Positions 24,214 to 33,329 of a stretch of 64,000 nucleotides of DNA are shown one piece after another. Numbering within the stretch: the first letter of the stretch is position 1; every line of letters begins with the position of its first letter. The notes beneath the pieces are model-generated. The model did not search any database and was not told the DNA's origin. It worked only from the letters and a program-made list of their open reading frames with translations. The stretch is from Micromonospora sp. FIMYZ51. Lineage in GTDB: Bacteria > Actinomycetota > Actinomycetes > Mycobacteriales > Micromonosporaceae. Made by a program: the position numbers and the translations under genes. The stretch lies in assembly GCF_038246755.1 (NCBI RefSeq), contig NZ_CP134706.1, positions 6,885,501 through 6,949,500 of the forward strand, given 5' to 3'.

Positions 24214-26343
24214 ATGTCGGTCGCCGGCTTCCCGCTCGTCCTCGCCCCCGTCGCCGCCGTCGTACTGCTCACCGTGGCGCTACGGCCACGGGCCGCGGAC
24301 ACCGTCGCGCCCCGACGGTTGGCGGTGGTCCGGGCGGCCCTGGCCACCGGTGTCTTCGCGGTGCTGACCGTCGAGGTGCTGGGTGGGTTGCGGCTGTTGA
24401 CGCCTGTCGCGTTCGGCGTGGCCTGGCTGCTCTTCGTGGCGGGTTGCGCGGTGGCGGTCCGCTGGCGTCGCCGGCTGGACGCGGCGGCCAGTAGCGCGTC
24501 CGCCGCCGAGGCAACCGCGCCCGAGGCGGCGCGCTCCGCGTCCGACCGCTCGGCTTCGACCGGCGACGCGGCCGGGTCGGCCGCCGGCTGGCGGGACACG
24601 ATAAGCGGCTTCTGGCGTACGGCGAGCCGGGGCGAACGGCTGCTCGCCGGCACGATCGGCGGGCTGCTCCTGATCGAGTTGCTGATCGCCCTGCTGGCCG
24701 CGCCGAACAACTTCGACTCGCAGACGTACCACCTGCCGAAGGTGGAGCGTTGGGTGGCCCAGGGCGACCTGGCCTTCTGGGCCACCGCGATCCACCGGCA
24801 GGTGACCATCCCGCCGGGCGCGGAGTACCTGCTGCTGCATCTGCGCCTGTTCACCGGTGGGGACGCGCTGTACAACCTGGTCCAGTGGGCCGGCGGGGTG
24901 GGCTGTCTGCTGGCGGTGGCCCGGGTGACGGCACAGCTCGGCGGCAGCCGGCGGGCTCAGCTGCTCGCCGCGTTCGTCCTGGCCACCACGCCGATGGTGA
25001 CCCTTCAGGCGACCAGCACCCAGACCGACCTGGTCTGCGCCGCCTGGGTCGCGTGCGCGGCGACCCTCGCCCTGGACGGGCTGCGTCGACGGGCCGGCCT
25101 GGGCGAGCTGCTCGCCCTCGGTGCGGCCACCGGGTTGACCGCGCTGACCAAGACCAGCGGGTTGCTCGCGGTGGGTCCGCTGCTGGTGCTCTGGGGGTTG
25201 GGCCAGCTGCGACTGGCGTACGCCGACCGGCCGGCCGCGCGTCGCCGGGCCCCGGTCGGCCGGATCGCCCGTACGGTCGGCGCCTCGGCGTTGATCATTA
25301 TCGTGGCCGCCCTGGTGGTCGGCCCGTTCCTGGGCCGGGTGTACGCGGAGTTCGGTCACCCGCTCGGGCCGGAGCGGCTGCGCGAGTCGGTCCCGATGGA
25401 GCGGCACGACCCGCCGTCGGTGCTGGTGAACGCGCTGCGGATCGGGCACACCGCGCTGGACACCCCGCTGGCCCCGCTGCGCAGCGCCACCGCCGACGCG
25501 ATCGCCGGCCTGGCCGACCTGATCGGGGTCGATCCGCAGGACCGCGCCATCACCTTCGGCCAGGAGATCTTCCCGGTGCCGTCCTGGTACCCCGACGAGG
25601 ATCGGGTGGCCTTCCCGCTGGCCGGGGCGCTGGCGCTGATCGGTGCCGGGGCGGCGCTGTTCCGGCCGGGGCGGATCAGCTCCGGCGCAGCCGGGGTGCT
25701 GCGGGCGTACGCCCTGGTCATGGTGCTTGCGGTGGTCCTGCACACCGCGATGATCAAATGGCAGCCGTGGGGCAACCGGTTGGTGCTCTACGCCCTGGCC
25801 GCCTCGGTGCCGCTGGCCGGCCTCTGGCTCGACGCCCTCTTCCGCCGCGCCGGCTCCCGCAGCGGGGCGGGGCGGGGCCGGCGGCCGATCGCCGTGACGC
25901 TCGCGGTGACGGTGCTGGCCACCTGCGCACTGGCCGGCGTGCTTGCGGTGTCGTACGGCTTCCCGCGCCGGCTGGTCGGCGCGGGCTCGGTCTTCACCAC
26001 GGCCGAGTGGGAGCAGCGCTTCCTGCGGCGTCCCCAGTGGGCGGAGGAGTACCGCTGGGCCGCCGACGCGGTACGGGCCGCCGACGCCCAGCGGATCGGC
26101 CTGTCCCAGCGCAACGACGACTGGGAATACCCCTGGTGGTTGCTGCTGCGCGACGCCGACGGCCGGCCACCCGAGTTGTTTGCGCTCCAGTCGGTTCTGG
26201 ACGACCGGCCGCCGGCCGATCCGGCGGCGCTGGACGCGATCGTCTGCGTGAACAGCCGCAGGCTCTGCGCGGATCTCGTGCCGCCGGGTTGGCGGTTCGA
26301 GTTCCGTGACCACGTCGGTTACGCCCTGCCCGCCGACCGCTGA
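24214..26343 (+). CDS. Polytopic membrane protein, probable GT-C glycosyltransferase
   Basis: The 709-residue protein has two or three N-terminal membrane segments and an Ala/Ser-rich cytoplasmic stretch (~95-130). About ten more membrane helices and a soluble C-terminal tail follow. Just after the third helix lies APNNFDSQTYHLPKVERW (~168-185), the D-containing first loop expected for GT-C transferases. The GT2 gene divergent from it could supply the polyprenyl-phosphate sugar. The acceptor is unknown. No ribosome site is obvious before the ATG at 24214. Confidence 0.78.
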   Translation: MSVAGFPLVLAPVAAVVLLTVALRPRAADTVAPRRLAVVRAALATGVFAVLTVEVLGGLRLLTPVAFGVAWLLFVAGCAVAVRWRRRLDAAASSASAAEATAPEAARSASDRSASTGDAAGSAAGWRDTISGFWRTASRGERLLAGTIGGLLLIELLIALLAAPNNFDSQTYHLPKVERWVAQGDLAFWATAIHRQVTIPPGAEYLLLHLRLFTGGDALYNLVQWAGGVGCLLAVARVTAQLGGSRRAQLLAAFVLATTPMVTLQATSTQTDLVCAAWVACAATLALDGLRRRAGLGELLALGAATGLTALTKTSGLLAVGPLLVLWGLGQLRLAYADRPAARRRAPVGRIARTVGASALIIIVAALVVGPFLGRVYAEFGHPLGPERLRESVPMERHDPPSVLVNALRIGHTALDTPLAPLRSATADAIAGLADLIGVDPQDRAITFGQEIFPVPSWYPDEDRVAFPLAGALALIGAGAALFRPGRISSGAAGVLRAYALVMVLAVVLHTAMIKWQPWGNRLVLYALAASVPLAGLWLDALFRRAGSRSGAGRGRRPIAVTLAVTVLATCALAGVLAVSYGFPRRLVGAGSVFTTAEWEQRFLRRPQWAEEYRWAADAVRAADAQRIGLSQRNDDWEYPWWLLLRDADGRPPELFALQSVLDDRPPADPAALDAIVCVNSRRLCADLVPPGWRFEFRDHVGYALPADR

Positions 26344-26515
26344 GCGGACCGCACCGCGCCACCGGGACGAGCGCCCGGTCTCCGTCACCTGCCCCATTGG
26401 CCCGGTTCGGCGCTGCACGCAAGTATCGCGAGAGGTATTCACATAGCCCCAGCAGGTGCGTTACCTTCCGGTAACTCGATCGACACCCAACGATCGAGAT
26501 GGAAGGAGTGCGTCG

Positions 26516-28117
26516 ATGTCTGGTACCACCGCCAGGCGTGACCGGACGCATCGACGGCGACTCACCCAGGTCGCCGTCCTCGCCACCGCTCTCGTCCTGC
26601 CCATGCTGGCCGGGCCGGCCACGCCAGCCGCCGCGGCCGACCGTCCCGCCGTCCAGCCCCTCCCCGCCCACCTCGAGACGATCCGCGCCACCGAGGCCAC
26701 CGCGCTCTACGGCGCACCCGGCATCCGCCCGCTCGACCAGCGCCGCACCGCGATCCTCACCATGGGCGACAGCCAGATTTCCGGCGAGGGGGTGGGCAAC
26801 TACGTGCCCGGCACCCACCAGCCGGGCAACTGGTGCGACCGCTCGTACGACCAGGCGGTGTTCCGTACCGGCATCGCCGCCGACGAGCGTTACAACATCG
26901 CCTGCTCCGGTGCCACCCCGTGGAACCTGGTCGCGGGCGGCCCGACCCAGCACAACGAACTGAACCAGGGCGACCATCTCGCGATCAAGGCACGCAACAC
27001 GAACATCAAACTGATCTGGGTGGTGGTCGGGGCCAACGGCGACGGCACGATCCAGTTCGGCCCGGTCGCCACCGACTGCGCGCTGCGCCGCGTGCTCTTC
27101 CAGGGCCCCTGCTGGCCCACCTACACCGACCAGTGGGCGGTACGCACCGACGGCAGCCGTCGGGCCGTCGAGGAAGCGCTCACCGACATCCGCCGGACCA
27201 TGACCAACGCCGGCTACCTCTCCACCGACTACGAGCTGGTGCTCATGTCGTACTCCAGCCCGGCCAGCCCGGACGTGGAGGACAACCCCAACTTCCCCGG
27301 CTGGTACAACGGCGGCTGCCTGCTCTACCTGGCCGACGCCGCGTTCGCCCGGAACAAGGCGGTGCCGCTGTTCGAGTCGGCGCTGCGCGCGGCGGCGGCC
27401 AACACCAACACCCGCTACCTGGACGGCAGTCGGCTCTTTCACGGCCACGAGGTGTGCACCGACAACACCTCCGTCCGTGGCCTCTACATCGAGCTGGGCG
27501 TCTGGGACGAGAACGCGGCCCGCCAGTCGTTCCACCCGAACAAGCGGGGGCACGGCATGTTCGCCCAGTGCATCACCCAGTTCTACGCCTCCGGGCAGCG
27601 GCAGGGCACCTGCGTCGACCCGGCCAGCACCGGCAACGGCGTGCTCTACGGCGGGCTGCTCGAATTCAAGCAGCTGCGCAACGCGGCCACCGGCACCTGT
27701 GTCGATGGCAAGGGGTACGACTCACGTAACGGCACCGCCCAGCAGTCGTACCGCTGCCACGGCGGGCGTAACCAGGGCTTCTGGTACGACCCGACCCGGC
27801 AGTCGCTGCACTCCGAGCTTTCCCACGACCGCTGCCTGGACGTCTCCGGCGGATCGCTGACCTCCGGCACTGCGGTCAACATCTACGACTGCCACGGCGG
27901 CACCAACCAGAAGTTCGTGCTCTCCGGCAACCAGCTCCGCGCCGCCGGCAACAGCAACCTCTGCCTGGCCTTCGACAACCCGCTGCTGGGTACGCCCCGG
28001 TTGCGGTTGGCGAACTGCGCCAGCAATGCCCGGCAGCAGTGGTCGTTCGAGTCGCGCTCGTACGCCCAGCCCGTGGGGTACGGCTACGACGACTTCATCG
28101 GGTCCCGCGTCTACTGA
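26516..28117 (+). CDS. Secreted SGNH/GDSL hydrolase with ricin-type beta-trefoil lectin domain
   Basis: The 533-residue protein has a twin-arginine-like/Sec signal peptide (RRDRTHRRR then a hydrophobic run ending AAAAD, ~residue 42). An SGNH hydrolase domain follows (block I MGDSQISGEG with Ser86; NGDG region; block V SFHPNKRGH with the catalytic histidine). Residues ~385-525 form a ricin-B-type trefoil with three QxW-like ends (QGFWY, NQKFV, RQQWSF). The lectin part would hold the enzyme to a glycan; the hydrolase is likely an esterase acting on decorated polysaccharide. GGAAGGAG lies seven bases before the ATG. It is a single gene. Confidence 0.92.
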   Translation: MSGTTARRDRTHRRRLTQVAVLATALVLPMLAGPATPAAAADRPAVQPLPAHLETIRATEATALYGAPGIRPLDQRRTAILTMGDSQISGEGVGNYVPGTHQPGNWCDRSYDQAVFRTGIAADERYNIACSGATPWNLVAGGPTQHNELNQGDHLAIKARNTNIKLIWVVVGANGDGTIQFGPVATDCALRRVLFQGPCWPTYTDQWAVRTDGSRRAVEEALTDIRRTMTNAGYLSTDYELVLMSYSSPASPDVEDNPNFPGWYNGGCLLYLADAAFARNKAVPLFESALRAAAANTNTRYLDGSRLFHGHEVCTDNTSVRGLYIELGVWDENAARQSFHPNKRGHGMFAQCITQFYASGQRQGTCVDPASTGNGVLYGGLLEFKQLRNAATGTCVDGKGYDSRNGTAQQSYRCHGGRNQGFWYDPTRQSLHSELSHDRCLDVSGGSLTSGTAVNIYDCHGGTNQKFVLSGNQLRAAGNSNLCLAFDNPLLGTPRLRLANCASNARQQWSFESRSYAQPVGYGYDDFIGSRVY

Positions 28118-28194
28118 CCCGGACCGGTCCGGGGGCGGCGGGTTGTGACCCGCCCTCCCGGGCCTTCGGAGCCAGCCGCCTTCGGCGCGCCTTC

Positions 28195-28280
28195 GGTCAG
28201 CTGCCCTCCCCCGGGCCCCGGGTCAGCTGCCCTCCCCCGGCCCCCGGGTCAGCTGCCCTGTCCGGGCCTTCGGTCAGCTG
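28195..28280. repeat. Tandem repeat (4 x 25-26 bp) over a gene end
   Basis: Copies of a unit containing GGTCAGCTG start at 28195, 28221, 28247 and 28272. The last copy carries the stop codon (28274-28276) of the minus-strand gene that follows, so the other three lie just past that gene's stop. Confidence 0.85.
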
Positions 28281-28786
28281 GCCACGGCGGGCTGGAACGT
28301 GGTCGGCCGGGTGCTGGCGGGCGGCTCGGAGACGGTGGCGAGCAACCGGGGGCGGGTGCTGCGTACCCGGGCGCGAAAGGCGTGGTTGAGCAGGGCGTCG
28401 AGCTGCCACACCTGCTTCGGGTTCTGGGTGCGGATCAGGAACCGTTCCCGGATGCCGTCGATGGCGGTGGCCGCCAGCTCGACCGAGTTCAGCCGGGGGT
28501 CGGGACTCCAGGTGACGTGGCTCAGCTCGCGCAGGTCGGTGTTGAGGTGCAGCCGCAGCCGGTGCAGGATCCGGGTCTGCCGGGTGACCACGAGCCGCCG
28601 ATGGGTGAGCAGCAGGAGATGGTCCCCGGACATCGGGCGGTTTGGCCGGCTGCACCGGGTGACGAGAATCGTGGCTTCGCCGGAGCCCACACAACGACGG
28701 AACACCGGCATGTGCCGGCTCGCGGTCTGCACCGCCAGCCCGGCCTCAGTGGCGGCCGGAAGGAACGTTCGGGAGAAGACGTCCAT
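28274..28786 (-). CDS. Hypothetical protein, possible PH-like fold
   Basis: The 170-residue cytoplasmic protein has no signal peptide or membrane segment. Its middle (DHLLLLTHRRLVVTRQTR, then RLHLNTDLRELSHVTW) reads like the strand pattern of a bacterial PH domain, with alternating hydrophobic strands and a T-x-x-R-L-V-V turn. The C-terminal tail is Pro/Thr-rich. The ATG at 28786 is preferred, with GGACAGGG just ahead; an in-frame GTG at 28831 would add 15 residues. I do not recognise a function. The stop codon lies in a tandem repeat. Confidence 0.65.
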   Translation of the reverse strand: MDVFSRTFLPAATEAGLAVQTASRHMPVFRRCVGSGEATILVTRCSRPNRPMSGDHLLLLTHRRLVVTRQTRILHRLRLHLNTDLRELSHVTWSPDPRLNSVELAATAIDGIRERFLIRTQNPKQVWQLDALLNHAFRARVRSTRPRLLATVSEPPASTRPTTFQPAVAS

Positions 28787-28921
28787 GCCCTGTCCAACGA
28801 TGACGTTCGTTGGGTGACATGCCCCCCGCACCTGCTTTCTGCAAATTCCACGCCGTCAGCGTCGGGTGCGTCACCGCCTCCACGCGACGACGCACCCGGC
28901 CGCGAAGCGGCGCTGGACGGA

Positions 28922-30094
28922 TCAGAGCAGTTCGACGATTGTCGCGTTGGCCATCCCGCCGCCCTCGCACATGGTCTGGAGGCCGTAGCGGATGCCGTTG
29001 TCGCGCATGTGGGCGAGCATCGTGGTCATGATCCGGGCACCGGATCCGCCGAGCGGGTGCCCGAGGGCGATCGCGCCGCCGCGCGGGTTGAGTCGCTCCG
29101 GGTCCGCCTCGGTCTCCGTCAGCCAGGCCAGCGGTACCGGGGCGAACGCCTCGTTCACCTCGTACACACCGATCTCCTCGATGCCCAACCCCGCGCGGCG
29201 CAGCGCCTTGGCGGTGGCCGGGATCGGCGCGGTGAGCATGGCCACCGGATCGTCGGCGGCGACCACGGCGGTGTGGATCCGGGCCAGCGGTCGCAGGCCG
29301 TGCCGGCCGGCCCACTCGCTCGTGGTGACCGCGAGCGCGGCGGCGCCGTCGGAGATCTGCGAGGCGGAGCCGGCGGTGACCACGCCGTCGCTGCGGAACG
29401 GGGTGGCGAGCTCGGCCAGCTTCTCCAGCGAGGTTTCCCGGCGGATGCCCTCGTCCGCGGCGAACTTGCCACCGTCGGCGAGCACGACCGGCGCCACCTC
29501 GGCCTCGAACGCCCCCGCGTCCTGGGCGGCGGCGGCCTTGACGTGGCTGGCCAGTGCGAACTCGTCGAGCTGGGTACGGGAGAGCCGCCAGCGTTTGGCG
29601 ATCAGCTCCGCACCGACGCCCTGGTTGAACGGCAGTGCCGCATCGTCGGCGACGCCCTCCACGCCCCGGTAGCGGGCCAGGATCTGCTCGCTGAACGGCT
29701 GCCCACCGGCCACACTGGAGCCCATCGGCACCCGGGTCATCGACTCCACGCCACCGGCGACGACCAGGTCGGCCTGGCCGGAGAGCACGGTGGCCGCGGC
29801 GAAGTGCAGGGCCTGCTGGCTGGAGCCGCACTGCCGGTCCACGGTCGTGCCGGGCACCGACTCTGGCCAGCCGGCAGCCAGCACGGCGTTGCGCGCGACG
29901 TTCCACGACTGCTCGCCGACCTGGGAGACGCAGCCCCACACCACGTCGTCGACCTGGGCCGGATCGATGCCGGTGCGTTCGGCGAGGGCGCGCAGCACAT
30001 GCGCCGACAGATCCACCGGGTGCACCGTGGCCAGGCTGCCCTTGCGCCGCCCGATCGGGGTACGCACCGCACCGACGATGACCGCGTCACTCAT
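28922..30094 (-). CDS. Acetyl-CoA acetyltransferase (thiolase)
   Basis: The 390-residue protein shows the full thiolase set: DRQCGSSQQAL with the acyl-accepting Cys89, NEAFAPVPLAW, GGAIALGHPLGGSGAR with the catalytic histidine, and CEGGGMANATI with the second cysteine near the C-terminus. Thiolases either break 3-ketoacyl-CoA in beta-oxidation or condense acetyl-CoA. The C-E-G-G-G form of the last motif is common in actinobacterial degradative thiolases. No other beta-oxidation genes are adjacent, so direction and substrate are open. Confidence 0.94.
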   Translation of the reverse strand: MSDAVIVGAVRTPIGRRKGSLATVHPVDLSAHVLRALAERTGIDPAQVDDVVWGCVSQVGEQSWNVARNAVLAAGWPESVPGTTVDRQCGSSQQALHFAAATVLSGQADLVVAGGVESMTRVPMGSSVAGGQPFSEQILARYRGVEGVADDAALPFNQGVGAELIAKRWRLSRTQLDEFALASHVKAAAAQDAGAFEAEVAPVVLADGGKFAADEGIRRETSLEKLAELATPFRSDGVVTAGSASQISDGAAALAVTTSEWAGRHGLRPLARIHTAVVAADDPVAMLTAPIPATAKALRRAGLGIEEIGVYEVNEAFAPVPLAWLTETEADPERLNPRGGAIALGHPLGGSGARIMTTMLAHMRDNGIRYGLQTMCEGGGMANATIVELL

Positions 30095-30203
30095 ATTTAC
30101 TCCCCGGTAACTTGGCTGTCTCCGATCCTACGCGCACGCTCGCCCCCGGCCCACCACGCCGCCACCGCACATGATCCGTCACGCCGCTGGCATGCTGGTC
30201 GGC

Positions 30204-30647
30204 ATGCCCTTCGAGACGGTCCCCAGACAGTGGCGGGTACCCCCGGCCCTACCGGCGGTCAAACTGGTTGGGGCGGCCGGCGTACTCGCGCTGGGCTTCC
30301 TGCTCGCCGAGGGCGACCTGCTCCGGCCGGTGCTCGGCGTCCTGGCCGCCGCGCTGCTGGCCGGCTGGGCGGCGCGGGACCTGATCGCGCCGGTACGGCT
30401 GGCGGTGGACGTCGACGGCATCACCGTGTCGACCGGTTGGCGGGGCCGCCGGCACCTGCCCTGGTCAGCGGTGAAAACCATCCGGGCGGACCGCCGGACC
30501 GGGCGCGGACTCACCGGACCGGCGCTGGAGATCGATGCCGGCGAGTCGCTGCACCTGTTCAGCCGGCTCGACCTCGGCGCCGATCCCGCCGAGGTCGCCG
30601 ACGCGCTACTCACCGCCCGACCACCCCATGCCAGTCAGGATCGCTAG
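30204..30647 (+). CDS. PH-domain membrane protein (Rv0010c-like position)
   Basis: The 147-residue protein has two close hydrophobic helices (~20-60; LPAVKLVGAAGVLALGFLLAEG, split by a short loop) and then a PH domain. The PH domain reads RLAVDVDGITVSTGWRGRRHLPWSAVKTIRADRR..., typical of bacterial bPH2-type proteins. Start codons at 30171, 30192 and 30204 are all in frame; none has a good ribosome site, and the shortest is chosen. It sits beside rhomboid and cyclophilin genes, as its relative does near the origin in Mycobacterium. The function is unknown. Confidence 0.8.
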   Translation: MPFETVPRQWRVPPALPAVKLVGAAGVLALGFLLAEGDLLRPVLGVLAAALLAGWAARDLIAPVRLAVDVDGITVSTGWRGRRHLPWSAVKTIRADRRTGRGLTGPALEIDAGESLHLFSRLDLGADPAEVADALLTARPPHASQDR

Positions 30648-30672
30648 CGCAGCACGGCGGACCGGCCACCGG

Positions 30673-31581
30673 CTAGAGCAGCGCGGCGGTCCGGATTAGC
30701 GCCAGGCCGAGCAGCGCCACCAGGATGAGCCCGCCACCGACGGCCTGCACCAGGGTGCGACGCGAGCGGGGAGCGTAGGCCAGCACCAGGGCCATCAGCG
30801 CGCCGAACACCAGACCGCCCAGGTGCCCGGCGATCGAGATCTGCGGCACGGTGAACGTGAAGATCAAGTTGATCACCAGGATCGGCACGATGGCCGAGGT
30901 GTCCCGGCCCAGCCGTCGCATGATCACGAATATCGCCGCGAAGAGACCGAAGATCGCGGTGGAGGCACCGGCCGACATCTGGTTTGGCGCACTGAAGACG
31001 TACACCGCGACGTTGCCGCCGAAGCCGGCGATGAAGTAGAGCGCGGCAAAGCGCAGCGGGCCGAGCACCGCCTCCAGCGACCGCCCGAGCACCCAGAGCG
31101 CCCACATGTTGAGCAGCAGGTGCAGCACGCCGTAGTGCAGGAACATGGCGGTGACCAGTCGGTACCACTCGCCCTCGGCGACCCCGCCGATGTGGCCGTC
31201 CGGGAACATCGCCCGGCCGAGCACGGCACCCCACTCGGTGAGCGGGGTGCTGCCACCCATCAGGCCACCGAAGCCGGTGCCGCCGGCCGCCGCGTCGCCG
31301 CCCCGGTCGGAGGCGATGGAGACCAGCATCAGCAGGAGGTTCAGGCCGATCAGGACCTTTGTCACGTAGCCGTGCCGGCCGGCGGTACCGCCACCGAAGG
31401 CGGTACGCGCCGGCCGTACGCTGCGACGTCCCTCCGCCACGCATTCCGGGCACTGGAACCCGACCGACGCCTCACGCATGCAGTCCGGGCAGATCGACCG
31501 CTCGCACCGGGTGCATCGGACGTACGTCTCACGGCCCGGGTGGCGGTAACAGGCCGGGGTGGTCGCCGGGGATTCACTCAC
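30673..31581 (-). CDS. Rhomboid family intramembrane serine protease with N-terminal zinc-ribbon
   Basis: The 302-residue protein begins with a B-box-like zinc motif (CYRHPGRETYVRCTRCERSICPDC...CPEC; four Cys pairs plus His within residues 11-47). Six or seven membrane helices follow. The catalytic serine is in SAGASTAIFG (GxSx motif) and the histidine in ISIAGHLGGLVFG, the Ser-His dyad of rhomboids; the HYGVLHLLLNMWALWVLG helix is also family-typical. It cuts membrane proteins within the bilayer; substrates are unknown. It lies 127 bp downstream of the cyclophilin gene in the same direction. Confidence 0.94.
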   Translation of the reverse strand: MSESPATTPACYRHPGRETYVRCTRCERSICPDCMREASVGFQCPECVAEGRRSVRPARTAFGGGTAGRHGYVTKVLIGLNLLLMLVSIASDRGGDAAAGGTGFGGLMGGSTPLTEWGAVLGRAMFPDGHIGGVAEGEWYRLVTAMFLHYGVLHLLLNMWALWVLGRSLEAVLGPLRFAALYFIAGFGGNVAVYVFSAPNQMSAGASTAIFGLFAAIFVIMRRLGRDTSAIVPILVINLIFTFTVPQISIAGHLGGLVFGALMALVLAYAPRSRRTLVQAVGGGLILVALLGLALIRTAALL

Positions 31582-31708
31582 CGCTGGCCCCAGGTGCCCG
31601 AGCGCTCAGTCATGCGAGCAAAGGTACCTCGCTGCACCGATCAGGTGACGCCGCCGTACCCCGACCGCCGTGCCCAGGCCCGGCCGGCGGAAGGGGCCTG
31701 GCGCGGCG

Positions 31709-32239
31709 TCACGCGGACTGGCGCTCGATCTCGACGCGCTCGATGACGACGTCCTGCAACGGCCGGTCGCTCGGGCCGGTCGGGGTGTTGGCGATCGTGT
31801 CGACGACCTTTGCGGACTGCTCGTCGGCCACCTGCCCGAAGATGGTGTGCCGGTTGTTCAGGTGCGGCGTCGGCGAGACGGTGATGAAGAACTGCGAGCC
31901 GTTGGTGCCGGGCCCGGCGTTCGCCATCGCCAGCAGGTACGGCCGGTCGAAGCGCAGCTCGGGGTGGAACTCGTCGGCGAAGGTGTAGCCCGGCCCGCCG
32001 CGACCGGTGCCCGTCGGGTCACCCATCTGGATCATGAATCCGCTGATCACCCGGTGCGAGATGGTGCCGTTGTAGTAGGGGCCGCTGCCCGGCTGGCCGG
32101 TCCGCGGGTCGGTGTACTCGCGGGTGCCCTCGGCCAACTCGACGAAGTTGCGGACGGTCTTCGGTGCGTGGTTGGGGAAGAGCTCCAGCCGGATCGGGCC
32201 GGCGTTGGTGTGCAGGGTGGCGTAGACAGCCTCGGCCAC
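31709..32239 (-). CDS. ppiA: Cyclophilin-type peptidyl-prolyl cis-trans isomerase
   Basis: The 176-residue protein is a complete cytoplasmic cyclophilin: ISHRVISGFMIQMGDPTGTGRGGPGY supplies the catalytic Arg and Phe/Met/Gln residues, then MANAGPGTNGSQFFIT and HTIFGQV. It speeds proline isomerisation in folding proteins. GAGGAG lies ahead of the ATG at 32239. The same order of a cyclophilin gene next to a PH-domain protein is known near the replication origin of Mycobacterium tuberculosis (ppiA, Rv0010c). Confidence 0.95.
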   Translation of the reverse strand: MAEAVYATLHTNAGPIRLELFPNHAPKTVRNFVELAEGTREYTDPRTGQPGSGPYYNGTISHRVISGFMIQMGDPTGTGRGGPGYTFADEFHPELRFDRPYLLAMANAGPGTNGSQFFITVSPTPHLNNRHTIFGQVADEQSAKVVDTIANTPTGPSDRPLQDVVIERVEIERQSA

Positions 32240-32355
32240 GGGTACTCCTCACTCGTTGGTCAGTTCCATGCGGATCCTCCCATGTGCCCGATCTGGACAT
32301 GCGGAGGCATCCGAAGGTGGAGGATGAGAGAGAGCTACTCCCAGGAGGTGGGACC

Positions 32356-33114
32356 GTGTTTGGAATCGGGCGGCGCAGGAGTGAGGGGCAACTGGCCCGG
32401 GCCGAACTGAACCGTGGCATCGATCACCTGCGACAGGCCGCCAGCCACGCGGCAAAGGGTGCCGGCGCGACGGTCGGCCCGCGGGTCCACGCGGCCCGGG
32501 GTGCAGTTGCGCCCGCCGCGGTCGTGGTTCGGGACCGGGCATCGAGCGGGTTGGCGACGACGGCCGCCGCGCTCGCGCCGCTGGCCGTGGCGGTGCGCCA
32601 GGCGCGGATCGAGGCCGCCGGCAAGGCAGTCGTCGGAAAGGCCGCCGCCAAGCAGGCCGCGGTCACCAAGAAAGCGAAGAAGATGAGGGCGAAGAAGAAG
32701 TCCCGCAGTGGCGGGCTCACCATGGCCGGACTGCTCGCCGCCGGCACGGTGGCCGGCCTGGCCGGCGCGATTGCCCTGCGGCGCTACCGGGAGCAGCAGG
32801 TGTGGACGGAGTACGACACGACCGCGTCGCTGGAGCCGATGCGCGAGGAGGTGGAGACCATCGAGGTGCGAACGGCAGGTCCGGCCAGTGACAGCAAGGC
32901 GTCGGTCGCGTCGACCGGAGCGGGTAGCTCGACGGTGACCGGCGGCGACAGCGCCTCCACCACTCCCCCGGCGACCACCCGCAGCGGCAAGGTCACCCCC
33001 ACCAGCAAGGTCCCCTCGGTGGCCGAGGGCGCCCGCACCACAAGCGGCCGACCCGCCGACAACATCGACAAGGCCCTGAACCAGTCCACCAACAACACCA
33101 ACACCCGCGCCTAA
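32356..33114 (+). CDS. Ala/Lys-rich single-span membrane protein (DUF5324-like)
   Basis: The 252-residue protein has an amphipathic Ala-rich helical N-terminal half (~10-95), a basic cluster (KKAKKMRAKKKSR, ~108-120) and one membrane helix (LTMAGLLAAGTVAGLAGAIAL). An acidic, Ser/Thr-rich tail follows. The GTG at 32356 is chosen because AGGAGG lies eight bases ahead; the long upstream extension overlaps the divergent cyclophilin gene. The layout resembles the DUF5324 proteins found beside cyclophilin genes in other actinomycetes (from memory). The basic patch before the membrane helix suggests the helical half is cytoplasmic. The function is unknown. Confidence 0.75.
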   Translation: MFGIGRRRSEGQLARAELNRGIDHLRQAASHAAKGAGATVGPRVHAARGAVAPAAVVVRDRASSGLATTAAALAPLAVAVRQARIEAAGKAVVGKAAAKQAAVTKKAKKMRAKKKSRSGGLTMAGLLAAGTVAGLAGAIALRRYREQQVWTEYDTTASLEPMREEVETIEVRTAGPASDSKASVASTGAGSSTVTGGDSASTTPPATTRSGKVTPTSKVPSVAEGARTTSGRPADNIDKALNQSTNNTNTRA

Positions 33115-33329
33115 CCAACCAACCACCCCACTCCCCACCCCCACCCCACCCCGCCACCCCCACCACCCCGCCACCCCGCCACCCCCGCCGATCTTGCACT
33201 TTGTGTCGCCACATAACGGGCATAAGCCTCGTAACGGCGACCAAAACTGCAAGATCGGCGGGGCGAGGGTGGGGGTGCGAGGGTGGGGGTGCGGAGGTGG
33301 GGGTGCGGAGGTGGGGGTGAGGGCGGGGG
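33115..33329. repeat. Convergent gap with palindrome (B), C-rich and G-rich flanks
   Basis: A palindrome with 26-nt arms (33185-33210 with 33236-33261; CCGCCGATCTTGCA core) has about four mismatches and a 25-base loop. It is flanked on the left by C-runs (CCACCCC repeats) and on the right by GGTGGGGGTGCGA-type repeats up to the corA stop. The G-rich side has well over four runs of three or more G and could form a quadruplex. The whole gap lies between convergent genes. Confidence 0.8.

Noticed and set aside
24280..26442. Long minus-strand frame opposite the membrane glycosyltransferase
   Set aside because: It is Gln/Arg/Gly-rich with no domain pattern and is opposite a well-supported gene.
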